From positions 1-50,238 of the forward strand of contig JAEEVK010000011.1 in assembly GCA_016287095.1 (NCBI GenBank): a stretch of 50,238 nucleotides of DNA. Reading direction: 5' to 3'. Positions within the stretch are counted from its first letter, which is position 1. Each line of letters opens with the position of its first letter. Under the pieces are notes generated by a model. That model was not told the origin of the DNA and did no database searches. It saw nothing but the letters and a program-made list of their open reading frames with translations. Position numbers and translations under genes: made by a program. Shown one piece after another: positions 35,396-44,574 of this stretch. The stretch comes from Lachnospiraceae bacterium (GTDB lineage: Bacteria > Bacillota > Clostridia > Lachnospirales > Lachnospiraceae).

Positions 35396-35420
35396 TTTTA
35401 ATGATTTTTTATGCATATTT

Positions 35421-36281
35421 TTAATACATTTTAGGTGAGGTTCCCTTCGAGAACAAATCCCTTGGCATGATAATCTGCTCTGAATCATAGTTCTTGTATA
35501 GTTTGAGTGCTATGAAACCTGCCATAGCAACTATGGCCAGTACACAGATCACCATTATGACAGTCTGAGGGATATCTGTGCCGTCAAGATTCTCGAATTT
35601 CTCAATTGAACCGGGAATGGTGAGAAGTCCTCTTAATACTACAGCTATCCAGTAATACTGTATAGTACTCTTCTTTGCTGCATAAAATACAATGATCGAT
35701 GCAAAGATATGAAACACAAAGAACAGTATATATCTGAGTGCCTGAAGAAATAACTGTACTACCGTAATACTGGTTAAATATTCAATATTTTTGTCTAAGT
35801 CAACACCATCTATATCTGAGTATATTTCCTTTAAGCCCTCAACTCCTTTTTCATTTAAGGCCGTAGCAAATATAATGAAGACCACTATGGACAGTGCATT
35901 CATAAACAATATGTCGAGTCCGGCATGTCCCAATCCGTACATCAAAGCTGTATCTTTTTTATCATAGTTTACCAGGATTTTTTTGAATGCTACGAATATA
36001 CCCAGTTCCTCAAGTATACCGACTACTATCGCATAATATGCAGAATAAGAAATAACATTACTGTTCAAAAATGCAGAAGTAGGTCTTCCCTGATTCAGGA
36101 ATATGGTATGTACAAAGGTCGGACATACTATTGCAAATGTGAAATATACCAACAAGCCTAATAAAAACGGGATAAATTTTGTTTTTCTCCTGATCTTCAG
36201 ACATATCGCTATCATCAAAGGGAATGTTAGCATCATTATCAATAAAGTATATAACGATATTACTACTGCATCGCTGACCAT
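35421..36281 (-). CDS. YhfC family intramembrane metalloprotease-like protein
   Basis: The 286 residues form about seven membrane helices. The conserved core is a GILEELG motif (adjacent Glu pair) and, some 30 residues later, GLGHAGLD. This is the arrangement of the YhfC family, related to the CPBP/glutamic-type membrane proteases. The substrate is unknown. AGAGG is six to eight bases before the ATG. It follows DegV after 30 bases and may be co-transcribed with it. Confidence 0.75.
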   Translation of the reverse strand: MVSDAVVISLYTLLIMMLTFPLMIAICLKIRRKTKFIPFLLGLLVYFTFAIVCPTFVHTIFLNQGRPTSAFLNSNVISYSAYYAIVVGILEELGIFVAFKKILVNYDKKDTALMYGLGHAGLDILFMNALSIVVFIIFATALNEKGVEGLKEIYSDIDGVDLDKNIEYLTSITVVQLFLQALRYILFFVFHIFASIIVFYAAKKSTIQYYWIAVVLRGLLTIPGSIEKFENLDGTDIPQTVIMVICVLAIVAMAGFIALKLYKNYDSEQIIMPRDLFSKGTSPKMY

Positions 36282-36311
36282 TTCTTTAACCTCTTTTTAT
36301 CACTTTCTTCT

Positions 36312-37193
36312 TTATTCTTCCTGCTCTCCCATAAATACAATAGCACACATTGGTGATCCTGTATGGGCTCCGATAACCGGACCTATCTGCTGGATAATGC
36401 ACTCCTTTATCTTACCGGTCTCAAGAGCTAAACCTTTTAGCTCTTCGGCAAGTTCCAGACAACTGGCATGAGCTACGATCACCCTGTGGCTTATTTCCGC
36501 CTCAGCGTACTTTGTAAATTTTCCAACCAGTTCCTTTAGAGCCTTCTTCATGCCTCTGACCTTTTCGGAAACCTTTAGTTTTCCTTCCGCATCGGTAGTA
36601 AGTATCGGATGAACGTTAAGTATCGCTCCGAGTTTTGCTTCTACGGCATTTATCCTGCCGCCGCGCTTCAGCTGCTCGAGATTTCCTACCACAAACCAGT
36701 GGCATACCTTTCTCTTTATTTTTTCGGCATACTCAGCCAGCTCTTCGAAGCCTGCTCCTGCATCCCTTTTTGCACATACCTCCTGTAGGTAATATCCTTC
36801 ACCTACCGATGCACACAAAGAATCGACTACCTTTATAGTTACATCAGGATGCTTTTCCATCATCTCCTGTGCTCCGACACAAGCCGAATTATGGTTTCCG
36901 CTGAGTCCCGACGAAAAACACAGGTAAAGTATATTCTTATATCCTTCTGCAATCAGTTCCTTGTAGTAATCGGTAAATACTGTCGGCGGATTCTGTGAAG
37001 TGGATATCGGCACACCGGCATTTACTTTTTCATAAAACTCTTTGTAGTCTATGGTTTCTTCTGCGGGATTATAATAACACTCTTTTCCGTCCAATATGTA
37101 TATCATTGGGATTATCCTGACATTTAATCTGTCCAGGATTTCCTTATCCAGATCAACTGTGGCATCCGATACCACTATATATTCTTGATTCAT
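36312..37193 (-). CDS. DegV family fatty-acid-binding protein
   Basis: The 293-residue cytoplasmic protein has the DegV layout: VVSDATVDL at the start, SQNPPTVF with the binding-site Ser region, CFSSGLSGNHNSA and a C-terminal HTGSPMCAIVF with the conserved His-Thr-Gly. FakB-type DegV proteins hold fatty acids for phosphorylation by FakA in Gram-positive bacteria; no fakA is in the window, so a lipid role is inferred from the family. A ribosome-binding AAGGAAAAG precedes the ATG. Confidence 0.9.
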   Translation of the reverse strand: MNQEYIVVSDATVDLDKEILDRLNVRIIPMIYILDGKECYYNPAEETIDYKEFYEKVNAGVPISTSQNPPTVFTDYYKELIAEGYKNILYLCFSSGLSGNHNSACVGAQEMMEKHPDVTIKVVDSLCASVGEGYYLQEVCAKRDAGAGFEELAEYAEKIKRKVCHWFVVGNLEQLKRGGRINAVEAKLGAILNVHPILTTDAEGKLKVSEKVRGMKKALKELVGKFTKYAEAEISHRVIVAHASCLELAEELKGLALETGKIKECIIQQIGPVIGAHTGSPMCAIVFMGEQEE

Positions 37194-37265
37194 ATTTACT
37201 CTTTTCCTTGTCCATTAATATTGTCTTAATCTTTTATTATGCCTATATATAAACATCAGTCAGCT

Positions 37266-37295
37266 TGTCATCCTGAGCGGCAGCAAAGGATGACA
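37266..37295. repeat. Short REP-like palindromic element
   Basis: A 9-bp inverted repeat (37266-37274 with 37287-37295) encloses GAGCGGCAGCAA. The core TGTCATCCTGAGCG resembles an interspersed intergenic repeat I have seen widely in Clostridia genomes. It lies between degV and the DUF1461 gene. Confidence 0.5.
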
Positions 37296-37307
37296 GATTT
37301 GGTATGA

Positions 37308-38015
37308 TCATTGGTATATTATATTTTGAGGTTTAGGCATCATATTTCCCTGCAATTTCTTTTTTCTCTTTTTATATAAGTATATACCCATAGTCACACA
37401 TGCCCCTAAGATCACCGTACCGGCTATTACTACCAGGCAGAGCATGAAAAACTCTTCCGGCAGAATGTTGATGACCGGATCAAGCCTGGCATCAAATATC
37501 CAGTCATCATTATTAAAGGCTATCTTATGAAACAGCACAAATAGTCCGTCAAAGTCTATGATCGTAACGAAAACCAGTATCATAGGGATAACTATTGATA
37601 CTATGGAGCAAACCTTTAAAAATCTTATCTCTCTTTCCCTGATCCTCGATACAAAGCCTACTATCACAAATATTACAGAGATAAAGCCAGTAACATAAAA
37701 GATATTGAAAAGTACCTTACACTCCGCAAAATGCGAAAGGCCGGATACAGATGACTTTAGTGTCGGGAAATACAATTCTCCGAAATTGAATGGACAACAA
37801 TAATCTATCAATGCATCATAGTTGAGGATTATCTCGTCCCTTGGCAGTCCACTGTTTGCCTCTATATCAAACCAGTCAATGCAGGCATAATACAGCGGCC
37901 TGAAATTAACTGCAATTGCGAGCCCCAGCCCTACCAGTGCCAGAAAGAAGAATATACCGAGAAGTATATCCGTCCATCTGAACGTATCTGTATCATATAC
38001 ATTCTTATAACTCAT
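37308..38015 (-). CDS. DUF1461 (TIGR01906) integral membrane protein
   Basis: The 235 residues have four membrane helices with a long outer loop after the first. The sequence around LFHKIAFNNDDWIFDARLDPVINILPEEFF is the hallmark of the TIGR01906/DUF1461 family of Firmicutes. Function is unknown. It starts seven bases after the FliK-like stop and is the last gene of a cluster with CotH and FliK-like genes. A basic C-terminal tail faces the cytoplasm. Confidence 0.85.
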   Translation of the reverse strand: MSYKNVYDTDTFRWTDILLGIFFFLALVGLGLAIAVNFRPLYYACIDWFDIEANSGLPRDEIILNYDALIDYCCPFNFGELYFPTLKSSVSGLSHFAECKVLFNIFYVTGFISVIFVIVGFVSRIREREIRFLKVCSIVSIVIPMILVFVTIIDFDGLFVLFHKIAFNNDDWIFDARLDPVINILPEEFFMLCLVVIAGTVILGACVTMGIYLYKKRKKKLQGNMMPKPQNIIYQ

Positions 38016-38022
38016 ATTATTC

Positions 38023-39744
38023 TCACGCTCTTATATCAAAATTATACTTGAATTCCGGTACCTTCTCACCGCCACCCGACAGCGCCTCGACTATATTGCT
38101 GGTCTCGGTCTCCCTGACACTGAATTCTGAGGTCAGATGATAATTCTTAGCGGTCAACGCTGCTTCCAATTCTCCGAAACTGTCTTCAAGCAGGTTCTTG
38201 GCATCGTCATTATCACAGTAAAAACGAAGCTTCAAAAATCCTGACTTTAATTCCATATGTATATCCGTAGGTCCCAGATTCTTCATATCGAGATGTAAAA
38301 GCACGCTCTGAGAGTCACCCGGATCCGATTTCTTACGTCCGTTCTTAAATACATAGAGCTCTCCTCGTGTATTGCCCTCAGTCAGCTTTAAGGGCAGCTG
38401 TATATAAGGGAACACGTCATTCAGCGTATCCATAAACTTTATATTATCCATGGGCTTTGAAAGCTTCTCAGCCAGTGAGCCTTCCTTTTCCGCTATCTCG
38501 GAAAGCTTACTCAGAGCAGAATAGGTATCCTTATAAAACTCGTTTATATCCTCAGATGATGTGATATCTCCGGGTTTAAGCGTAAACTTATCTCCTAATG
38601 CCTTACCGATCAGTTTTTGGTATACCGGAGACCTGAAAAGCTCCTCCAGTCTCGCATTGTCTGCACCAAGAGCATTTTCATAAATGTTTTTAAGCACCTC
38701 TGCAGCAGTCTGATCAGGATTTATATTTCCGGCACCTTCAAAAAGACGGTTTGCCAGAGTATTCAACTCCTTCATCTCGTTTTCGGAAAGGAATGAGCCA
38801 AGAGTACTGCCGGAATTATTCTCCGATAATGATGCTGTATTGGACTGCATACTAAACTCGGTAGTGGTATTAAACGAAGTACCGTCCTCGTCCGAGCCAA
38901 AGCCGTTCATCCAGTTTGCACCGCTGCCCTCCGCGTCAGTACCGAGTTCGGCTATTATGTTCTCTACAGATGTAGTTTGTTGCATATTGAGGATTTCAGC
39001 CTCATTGACAGCTTCTGCTATGGCAGTACCTCCGGCTGCATATACAGCCTCCATACCACCCTGACCGGACGACAGCATATTTACTACGGATTCGGTCATA
39101 TTGGCATTTCCTGCCTGGACTGCGGCCTCTGCAGTATTTTCCGCTACAGTCCCCGCTAAATTCTGTGCTGCCGCATTATTCTGCAGCACAGCAGCATCCT
39201 CGGGCACACCCGTACCTGTCAGCATCTCGAGTACGCCTAAGTTAACCATCACGGATCCGTTCTCAGCCTCACCTGCCAGATACTCCATCAATGAGTCCAC
39301 GGCATCCGATATCTGCAGAGTCAGATTCTGTTCATTATTTATATAGGCCTGCAGCTGAGCCGCCGTAAAGTGGTTTACAGGTATATTGTTCTTATTCATT
39401 AGGAGAAGCGTAGAAACATCAGCTTCCCTGTATACATTAGCCTGAGTCATAACCCGATGCAGTGAATCCCTGTCGATGGACATCTGGTTTTCCAGCATGT
39501 CCCTGACGATCGCGGCATTCTTTTCATTTACAGGCAGTCCTGCATCCGATAAAGCCCTCTGGATGGTAGTATTAACCCCGCCGTTTACCCCGGTATTTGA
39601 ATCGGGTGCCTCCAGGACATTTGCCTGAGCCGCCTGTCTTGCGGCAGCACTCTGAGAGGCAGACTGCGTCTCAGCCACCTGCCCGTCTCTACCGGTAATA
39701 TTCACCTGATTATTCGGTTCATCAAGCCTTATGGGATTAATCAT
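38023..39744 (-). CDS. FliK-like C-terminal domain protein (DUF6240-type)
   Basis: The 573-residue protein has no signal peptide. Residues 1-80 are low-complexity, rich in Gln, Asn and Ala. Residues about 80-150 contain short helical repeats (NEKNAAIVRDMLENQMSI). A long Ala/Asn/Glu-rich stretch runs to about 330. The C-terminal part, about 455-560, has the pattern of the FliK hook-length-control C-domain: GELYVFKNGRK, VLLHLDMKNLGPTDIHMEL and LKLRFYCDNDDAKNLLEDSF. The layout of long disordered spacer and terminal FliK domain fits a molecular ruler, but no flagellar gene is in the window. Its ATG overlaps the CotH stop by eight bases. Confidence 0.65.
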   Translation of the reverse strand: MINPIRLDEPNNQVNITGRDGQVAETQSASQSAAARQAAQANVLEAPDSNTGVNGGVNTTIQRALSDAGLPVNEKNAAIVRDMLENQMSIDRDSLHRVMTQANVYREADVSTLLLMNKNNIPVNHFTAAQLQAYINNEQNLTLQISDAVDSLMEYLAGEAENGSVMVNLGVLEMLTGTGVPEDAAVLQNNAAAQNLAGTVAENTAEAAVQAGNANMTESVVNMLSSGQGGMEAVYAAGGTAIAEAVNEAEILNMQQTTSVENIIAELGTDAEGSGANWMNGFGSDEDGTSFNTTTEFSMQSNTASLSENNSGSTLGSFLSENEMKELNTLANRLFEGAGNINPDQTAAEVLKNIYENALGADNARLEELFRSPVYQKLIGKALGDKFTLKPGDITSSEDINEFYKDTYSALSKLSEIAEKEGSLAEKLSKPMDNIKFMDTLNDVFPYIQLPLKLTEGNTRGELYVFKNGRKKSDPGDSQSVLLHLDMKNLGPTDIHMELKSGFLKLRFYCDNDDAKNLLEDSFGELEAALTAKNYHLTSEFSVRETETSNIVEALSGGGEKVPEFKYNFDIRA

Positions 39745-41383
39745 TCAAAAACTCCTCATCCATAAACTTTATCCTGCTGTTAACGTAACTTATCAGATTT
39801 CTGGCCCTTTTTATGGCATTCTTACCGTTCTTACTGAGATCATCCTCATATTTTTCAAGTATTGCTTCTTCTTCAAGCATGCATTCCTTTATCGGGTCCT
39901 TTTTTTCACCCTTAGGATTTGTACGGAGCTCCTTCCACCTCTCTGAAACCATATCATGGAACCACTCCTGCTTCATGAGTATGATATACCAGGGGTTAGA
40001 CCTTTCCTCATAGGTCTTGGCAAACTCCTCTGTATTAAACACAGCTGCATAAAGTCCGCTGCTGGATCCTCCATATGCCCACTCAAAATCCCATGGACAT
40101 GTAAATGTAAGCCTCGAATCCTCACTTTCCGGATCAAAATCGGCATACATATAGAAGCTGCCTTCGCCTACATCCACATTCTTCGTTATCTCATGTACGA
40201 GATACATATCAACAACCGACTCGAGATTCATGGCTTTGTCTATTACAATCTTTGCGGGATCTATCGGATTGCCTTCCTCGTCAGTCTGATTCAGAAGTTT
40301 CTTCTTAGCCTTAACCAGATTGTAGTTTTCATCAAAAACATAATACTTCTGATGCTCGCAGGCTTCGTACACTATTTTGAAAACATTGTTAATATAGTTC
40401 TTAATGAACTTCTTCTGTTCATCGGAATAAACATCACTCTTTATCGAATAAACAACACTCTTTATTTTCTTAGTCAGGCCGTTTAAGTCCGTAACGGTTG
40501 CATTCTCATAATATACCCTGAAGCACGGAGCCTCACCGTAATTGTCAATCTCTACCAGATATCCGATATCAGTCCCGGTATAGCCATTCTCCGGTTCGGA
40601 AATGTTTATACGGTGCTTATTTACCTGATTCTGCTCACAGAGCTCATAAATACCCTTAAACTTCCCGTTTAAATATACATGACACAGGATACCGTCCGAG
40701 CAGTAATTATCCTCATGTAATATCGTACGTCCCAGCCTGAATGCTATATCATTGGGCAGCAGACTCGCCTCAGCCTTTACCAGCACCCACTTCTTGCATT
40801 TTGCCTCATCGTTGAGGCCGAACATATTGGTCTTAGATTCAAACTTTATCTTGTATGGTACCTGATTGGCCCTGATCATGGCTACATTGCCGCCGTATGC
40901 TGTAGAGTTTCCGCGCACCCTGATGCCCGCCGGTTCTCCGAAAAGCTTGTACTGCTTAATACTGTTGGCTGTATAAACCTGGCAATTTACATAGTCCTCA
41001 CGGGATACTACCTCAGCTCCGCCCTCGGTGTATATGAGCACAGTAGGTATAATAGTCTCGGATTCCAGTTTCTTAATATACTTCTTTATCTGCTTTTCTG
41101 TATAAAGTAAGGCTGTCGGATCACCTTCGTTTGTTTTTTTACCATTGTCTCCGGTATTTTCTGTCTGTCCGGCAGCGTTATCGGTATTCTTTGATTCCGG
41201 CTTTTCGGTTTTCGAAGATTTTTCCGTGCTGTCACCCTCAGGAGATATAAAACTGACTCCGGTATCCTGGGGCTTGTAAAGACTGTCAGCCTTTACTTCT
41301 TTATCATATGGCAGAAAAGCTATCAACACGAGTCCAAGGAGCAACCCCAGTCCCATCAATATGCTTTTACTCTTGTTTAACAT
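39737..41383 (-). CDS. CotH kinase family secreted protein
   Basis: The 548 residues begin with a signal-like segment (KSKSILMGLGLLLGLVLIAF) and a Ser/Glu/Asn linker, then the CotH domain (about 110-520). Motifs seen are RVRGNST, VPYKIKFESKTNMFGL, KKWVLVKAEA, the catalytic-type GYLVEIDNYGEA and the CPWDFEWAYGG metal/ATP segment. CotH kinases phosphorylate secreted or spore-coat proteins; in gut anaerobes CotH domains also appear near cellulosome-like proteins. The start is taken at ATG 41381-41383, because upstream ATGs lie within or before the likely -10 box (TATTAT near 41420). The Shine-Dalgarno is weak. It overlaps the FliK-like gene. Confidence 0.85.
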   Translation of the reverse strand: MLNKSKSILMGLGLLLGLVLIAFLPYDKEVKADSLYKPQDTGVSFISPEGDSTEKSSKTEKPESKNTDNAAGQTENTGDNGKKTNEGDPTALLYTEKQIKKYIKKLESETIIPTVLIYTEGGAEVVSREDYVNCQVYTANSIKQYKLFGEPAGIRVRGNSTAYGGNVAMIRANQVPYKIKFESKTNMFGLNDEAKCKKWVLVKAEASLLPNDIAFRLGRTILHEDNYCSDGILCHVYLNGKFKGIYELCEQNQVNKHRINISEPENGYTGTDIGYLVEIDNYGEAPCFRVYYENATVTDLNGLTKKIKSVVYSIKSDVYSDEQKKFIKNYINNVFKIVYEACEHQKYYVFDENYNLVKAKKKLLNQTDEEGNPIDPAKIVIDKAMNLESVVDMYLVHEITKNVDVGEGSFYMYADFDPESEDSRLTFTCPWDFEWAYGGSSSGLYAAVFNTEEFAKTYEERSNPWYIILMKQEWFHDMVSERWKELRTNPKGEKKDPIKECMLEEEAILEKYEDDLSKNGKNAIKRARNLISYVNSRIKFMDEEFLND

Positions 41384-41470
41384 TTTATGAATATATCCCT
41401 TTCTATTCACTAAATTCATATAATAACACATAATTTGGATTTAGTAAAGATAAAAGTCATCTGTGGGTTA

Positions 41471-41488
41471 TTTAGTAATATTACTAAA
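41471..41488. promoter_or_regulatory. Perfect 18-bp palindrome between divergent genes
   Basis: TTTAGTAATATTACTAAA is a perfect palindrome, placed between the divergent CotH and Thr-Pro-rich genes and 25 bases upstream of the -35 box of the latter. It has the shape of an operator for a dimeric repressor. No regulator gene is nearby to pair with it. Confidence 0.5.
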
Positions 41489-41512
41489 AATAATCTAATA
41501 TCGTATTATCTC

Positions 41513-41541
41513 TTGAAAAATCACCCTGCAAATGCTAATAT
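41513..41541 (+). promoter_or_regulatory. Promoter of the Thr-Pro-rich secreted protein gene
   Basis: TTGAAA (41513-41518), 17 bases, TAATAT (41536-41541), giving a leader of about 68 bases. Confidence 0.6.
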
Positions 41542-41559
41542 GACATCTGGATATATAAA

Positions 41560-41590
41560 TATTTGCTTTGCCTTTCAACCAAAGCAAATA
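41560..41590 (+). promoter_or_regulatory. Leader hairpin in the 5' UTR
   Basis: A perfect 11-bp stem (41560-41570 with 41580-41590) with a 9-base loop lies about 15 bases before the Shine-Dalgarno. It could stabilise the mRNA or modulate translation; it has no T tract. Confidence 0.55.
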
Positions 41591-41615
41591 ATCTTAACAA
41601 ATATAGGAGGGAACG

Positions 41616-43289
41616 ATGAAATTTAAGAAACTTTGGGCGATGTTAGTAGTCTTCTCACTGATAGCCTCACTTATCATCCCCGCAGAAAACGTTATTGCCG
41701 CTACAAGCAATGAACCCCAGGAAGGCGATGTGGCGTACTGGGAACAGGTAATCCGTACCGGCGATCTGGATGCTATCTACAATACCCAAACAAATGATGA
41801 ACTCGCTGACAATCTCTATACCGATATCAGCGATAAAAGAGAGCCCGGCAAGCCTTCAGAAAACATCAACTATGTAGTCGTATCGGATTATGATTACGTA
41901 TCAAACTCTTATTACGATTTTAACGAAGTCTCAGGCGACTATTATGTAACACCTACTCCTACCTACTATGACGAGGTATCAAACGATTATTATGTAACTC
42001 CTACCCCTACATATTATGAAGAGGTGTCAAACGACTATTACGTAACACCGGTGCCTACAGCAACACCTGTACCAACAGCTACACCGGTGCCCACAGTAAA
42101 GCCCACACCTTATCCAAATCCTACATATGTACCGGTAACAAGACCCGACCCTTCAGGAAATATCTATGTTACCCCTGAAGTTAAGACTCCTCAGAAGGTC
42201 AGCTTTAACGTAGACCTCGAGGTTGGCAGACTTGCACACATCAAGCCGCAGCAGGCTATGAACCATTCAAAGACCTCATCCAACACAGCAGTACTTAACG
42301 AGCCAAGACTTGCTACCGGCTCTTTTAATGCAGAATATGAGGCACGTGCAAACAAGCCCGGCAATGCAACACTTACCTTCTACAATCAGACAGAGCAGTT
42401 CACCGAGGAGTGGAATGTAAATGTATACTGCCGTCCTCTTGATTTTGAAAAGACAGAATATGTAGTAGAAAAGAAAGCAGGCAAGAACGGATATATCACC
42501 CTCTTCCTCAAGTATTTTGAGTACGAGTTTGAATATGCATACGCATTTGAATGGAGCAGTTCGGATAAGAGTGTTGCTTATCTTGCAGGCGGCGATCAGT
42601 TATCAACCTTCGCCCGTTTCTGCGTAGTAAAGCCCGGCGTAACCATCATCACAGTAAAGGATAAGTATGGTAACTCTTCACAGTGTGCTCTTATCGTAAA
42701 GGATGCAGAGATAGCACAGGCAACCCCTGAACCCACTCCCAAGCCTACAGCAACTCCCAAGCCCACTGCTACACCCGAGCCTACAGCTGAACCTACAGCA
42801 ACACCCAAGCCTACCAAGACACCTAAAGCTACACCTACTCCTACTGCAGAGCCTACAGCAACTCCTAAGCCTACCAAAACTCCTAAGGCTACACCTACTC
42901 CTACCGAGGAGCCTTTAGCTGACGGCATCACAGAGAAGCAGATAAAGCAGATGGTCAAGGAATCCACTATAGACCTCAAGGTCACCAGTTCCGGCGGAAA
43001 GCTCACACTTGACTGGGATTCCGACTCGGAGAACGATATCGTTTCAGAGCTCTTCCTTGACGGTTACCAGGTACAGGTAAAAGGTGCCGGATTCAAAAAA
43101 TTCACAACCATTAAAACCATAAAGGATGCTAAAAAAGTTACCTTTAATTTCAAAGACGGTGTAAACAAGAAGAAGTATACCTTCCGTGTCAGAGGATATC
43201 ATATAAACCATGAGACAGGAAAGAAAGTATATACCAAGTGGTCATACACTGTAAAAGCAAAATTTAAGCAAAAGAGTGTAAAGAAATAA
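41616..43289 (+). CDS. Secreted repeat protein with Thr-Pro linkers
   Basis: This is the only plus-strand protein gene. The 557 residues start with a signal peptide (cut near residue 30). A Tyr/Asp-rich region holds three 16-residue repeats of the type EVSNDYYVTPTPTYY (residues 104-150). A Thr-Pro linker and a Big2/Ig-like region (about 190-360) follow. A second linker has two near-identical 20-residue units (42786-42845, 42846-42905), and a fibronectin III-like domain with a basic C-terminus (about 440-557) ends the protein. Thr-Pro-rich linkers are usual in secreted cell-surface and carbohydrate-active proteins of this group. No catalytic motif, anchor or dockerin is visible. GGAGGG lies four bases before the ATG. 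A bidirectional terminator follows. Confidence 0.8.
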   Translation: MKFKKLWAMLVVFSLIASLIIPAENVIAATSNEPQEGDVAYWEQVIRTGDLDAIYNTQTNDELADNLYTDISDKREPGKPSENINYVVVSDYDYVSNSYYDFNEVSGDYYVTPTPTYYDEVSNDYYVTPTPTYYEEVSNDYYVTPVPTATPVPTATPVPTVKPTPYPNPTYVPVTRPDPSGNIYVTPEVKTPQKVSFNVDLEVGRLAHIKPQQAMNHSKTSSNTAVLNEPRLATGSFNAEYEARANKPGNATLTFYNQTEQFTEEWNVNVYCRPLDFEKTEYVVEKKAGKNGYITLFLKYFEYEFEYAYAFEWSSSDKSVAYLAGGDQLSTFARFCVVKPGVTIITVKDKYGNSSQCALIVKDAEIAQATPEPTPKPTATPKPTATPEPTAEPTATPKPTKTPKATPTPTAEPTATPKPTKTPKATPTPTEEPLADGITEKQIKQMVKESTIDLKVTSSGGKLTLDWDSDSENDIVSELFLDGYQVQVKGAGFKKFTTIKTIKDAKKVTFNFKDGVNKKKYTFRVRGYHINHETGKKVYTKWSYTVKAKFKQKSVKK

Positions 43290-43309
43290 ATAATTTGATC
43301 AATATAAAA

Positions 43310-43345
43310 AGATGGGCTTGTTTGTCAGGCCCATCTCTTTTTTTG
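43310..43345. terminator. Bidirectional terminator
   Basis: An 8-bp stem (43310-43317 with 43329-43336) sits between convergent genes. It is followed by a T-rich run on the plus strand, and by T5 on the minus strand for pncB. Confidence 0.8.
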
Positions 43346-43359
43346 CAATCAAATTATTT

Positions 43360-44562
43360 TTAAATATTCTGCTTCTCTCTGTCAATACGGAACTGTACCG
43401 CATTCTTTAAATACTCTAAATAAGCCTCATCCGAGCACATCGACTTTCCGGGGGCATCGCTTATCTTTGCGACAGGTCTGCCGTTTACGTACTGCAGCTT
43501 GATAACGATATTCAGCGCATCCTCGTTTGTATCGTTCGATACGAAGGTACCTATACCGAAGCTGACCTTTGTTCTGTCCTTGAAATACTCATATAATGCC
43601 TGAGCCCTGTCAAAGTCAAGGCTGTCACTAAAGAGCAGCACCTTTGTCTTGGGATCTACACCGTATTTCTTGTAGTGAGCGATGATCTTCTCACCCCACT
43701 CGTAAGGATCACCTGAGTCATGACGCACACCTGTGTAGTTGTTTACCATGGACCTGTCAAAGTCCATAAGGAAAAGGTCTGTGGTAATAGTATCTGTAAG
43801 AGCTGTACCGTTATCACCCTTATACTCATCATACCAGTCCTGCATAGCATAATGATTGGTATAAGCCAGGGGTATGGTATCGATGCCCTGATACATCTGT
43901 ACAAACTCATGAGCAAAGGTACCGATGGGCTTAACATTGTACTTCATAGCAAGGTAAACATTTGAAGTCCCAACGCACTGCTTTGTCTCTGTGCAAAGAC
44001 GTCTTACCGCCTCATCCTCCCATTCTCTCGAAAGCCTTCTGCGGCATCCGAACTCTGCAAAGCTGAAGGTATATTTACCGCTGTTAAAGTCTTCAATTTT
44101 CTGACTAAGCCTCTCCTCTGCTGCCCTGCGCAGATTGATATAGTCGTAGCTCATCCTGAAATAAACTTCGTTTACGATCTCCAGCAGATAAATCTCAAAC
44201 TGCATAGCTGAGAACAGAGGTCCGTCCACCTTTAAGATAAGCTCCCCGTTGTCCTTGAGTTCTGTATAAACATAGTCCCTAATAGGATGCCAGAGCCTTA
44301 AAAATTCCACATAATCCCTCTTTATAAAACGGATGGAACGAAGGTAATCGAGCTCCTCCTTACTAAATGTAAGTGTACAGAGATAATCGATCTGCTCATT
44401 TATCTCATCAAACATTTCCTGAGTAAAAACTATGTCCTCGTTCCTGCACTTAAACATATATTCACCGATAAGATCGGGATGCTTGTGGAACATAACCTGG
44501 TTCATGTTAAACTTGTACAGATCCGTATCAAGCAGTGATACAATAATTGGATTCAGTCTCAT
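43360..44562 (-). CDS. pncB: Nicotinate phosphoribosyltransferase
   Basis: The enzyme converts nicotinate and PRPP to nicotinate mononucleotide for NAD salvage. The 400 residues match E. coli PncB in length, and the start LLDTDLYKFNMNQVMF is the family signature. The central TNHYAMQDWYDEY carries the substrate His region and GVRHDSGDPYEWGEK the phosphoribosyl site. AAAGGAG lies six bases before the ATG. It begins 12 bases after the cellulase stop, so it is probably co-transcribed with a cell-surface GH5 gene, an unusual pairing. Confidence 0.95.
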   Translation of the reverse strand: MRLNPIIVSLLDTDLYKFNMNQVMFHKHPDLIGEYMFKCRNEDIVFTQEMFDEINEQIDYLCTLTFSKEELDYLRSIRFIKRDYVEFLRLWHPIRDYVYTELKDNGELILKVDGPLFSAMQFEIYLLEIVNEVYFRMSYDYINLRRAAEERLSQKIEDFNSGKYTFSFAEFGCRRRLSREWEDEAVRRLCTETKQCVGTSNVYLAMKYNVKPIGTFAHEFVQMYQGIDTIPLAYTNHYAMQDWYDEYKGDNGTALTDTITTDLFLMDFDRSMVNNYTGVRHDSGDPYEWGEKIIAHYKKYGVDPKTKVLLFSDSLDFDRAQALYEYFKDRTKVSFGIGTFVSNDTNEDALNIVIKLQYVNGRPVAKISDAPGKSMCSDEAYLEYLKNAVQFRIDREKQNI

Positions 44563-44574
44563 TTTATTCTCCTT

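Noticed and set aside
41925-42905. CRISPR-like or satellite repeats
   Set aside because: The units are contiguous coding repeats in frame, without spacers or cas genes.
42596-43006. Minus-strand frame of 136 codons rich in Val and Gly
   Set aside because: It is the antisense of the Thr-Pro repeat linker; the repeat keeps the reverse frame open.
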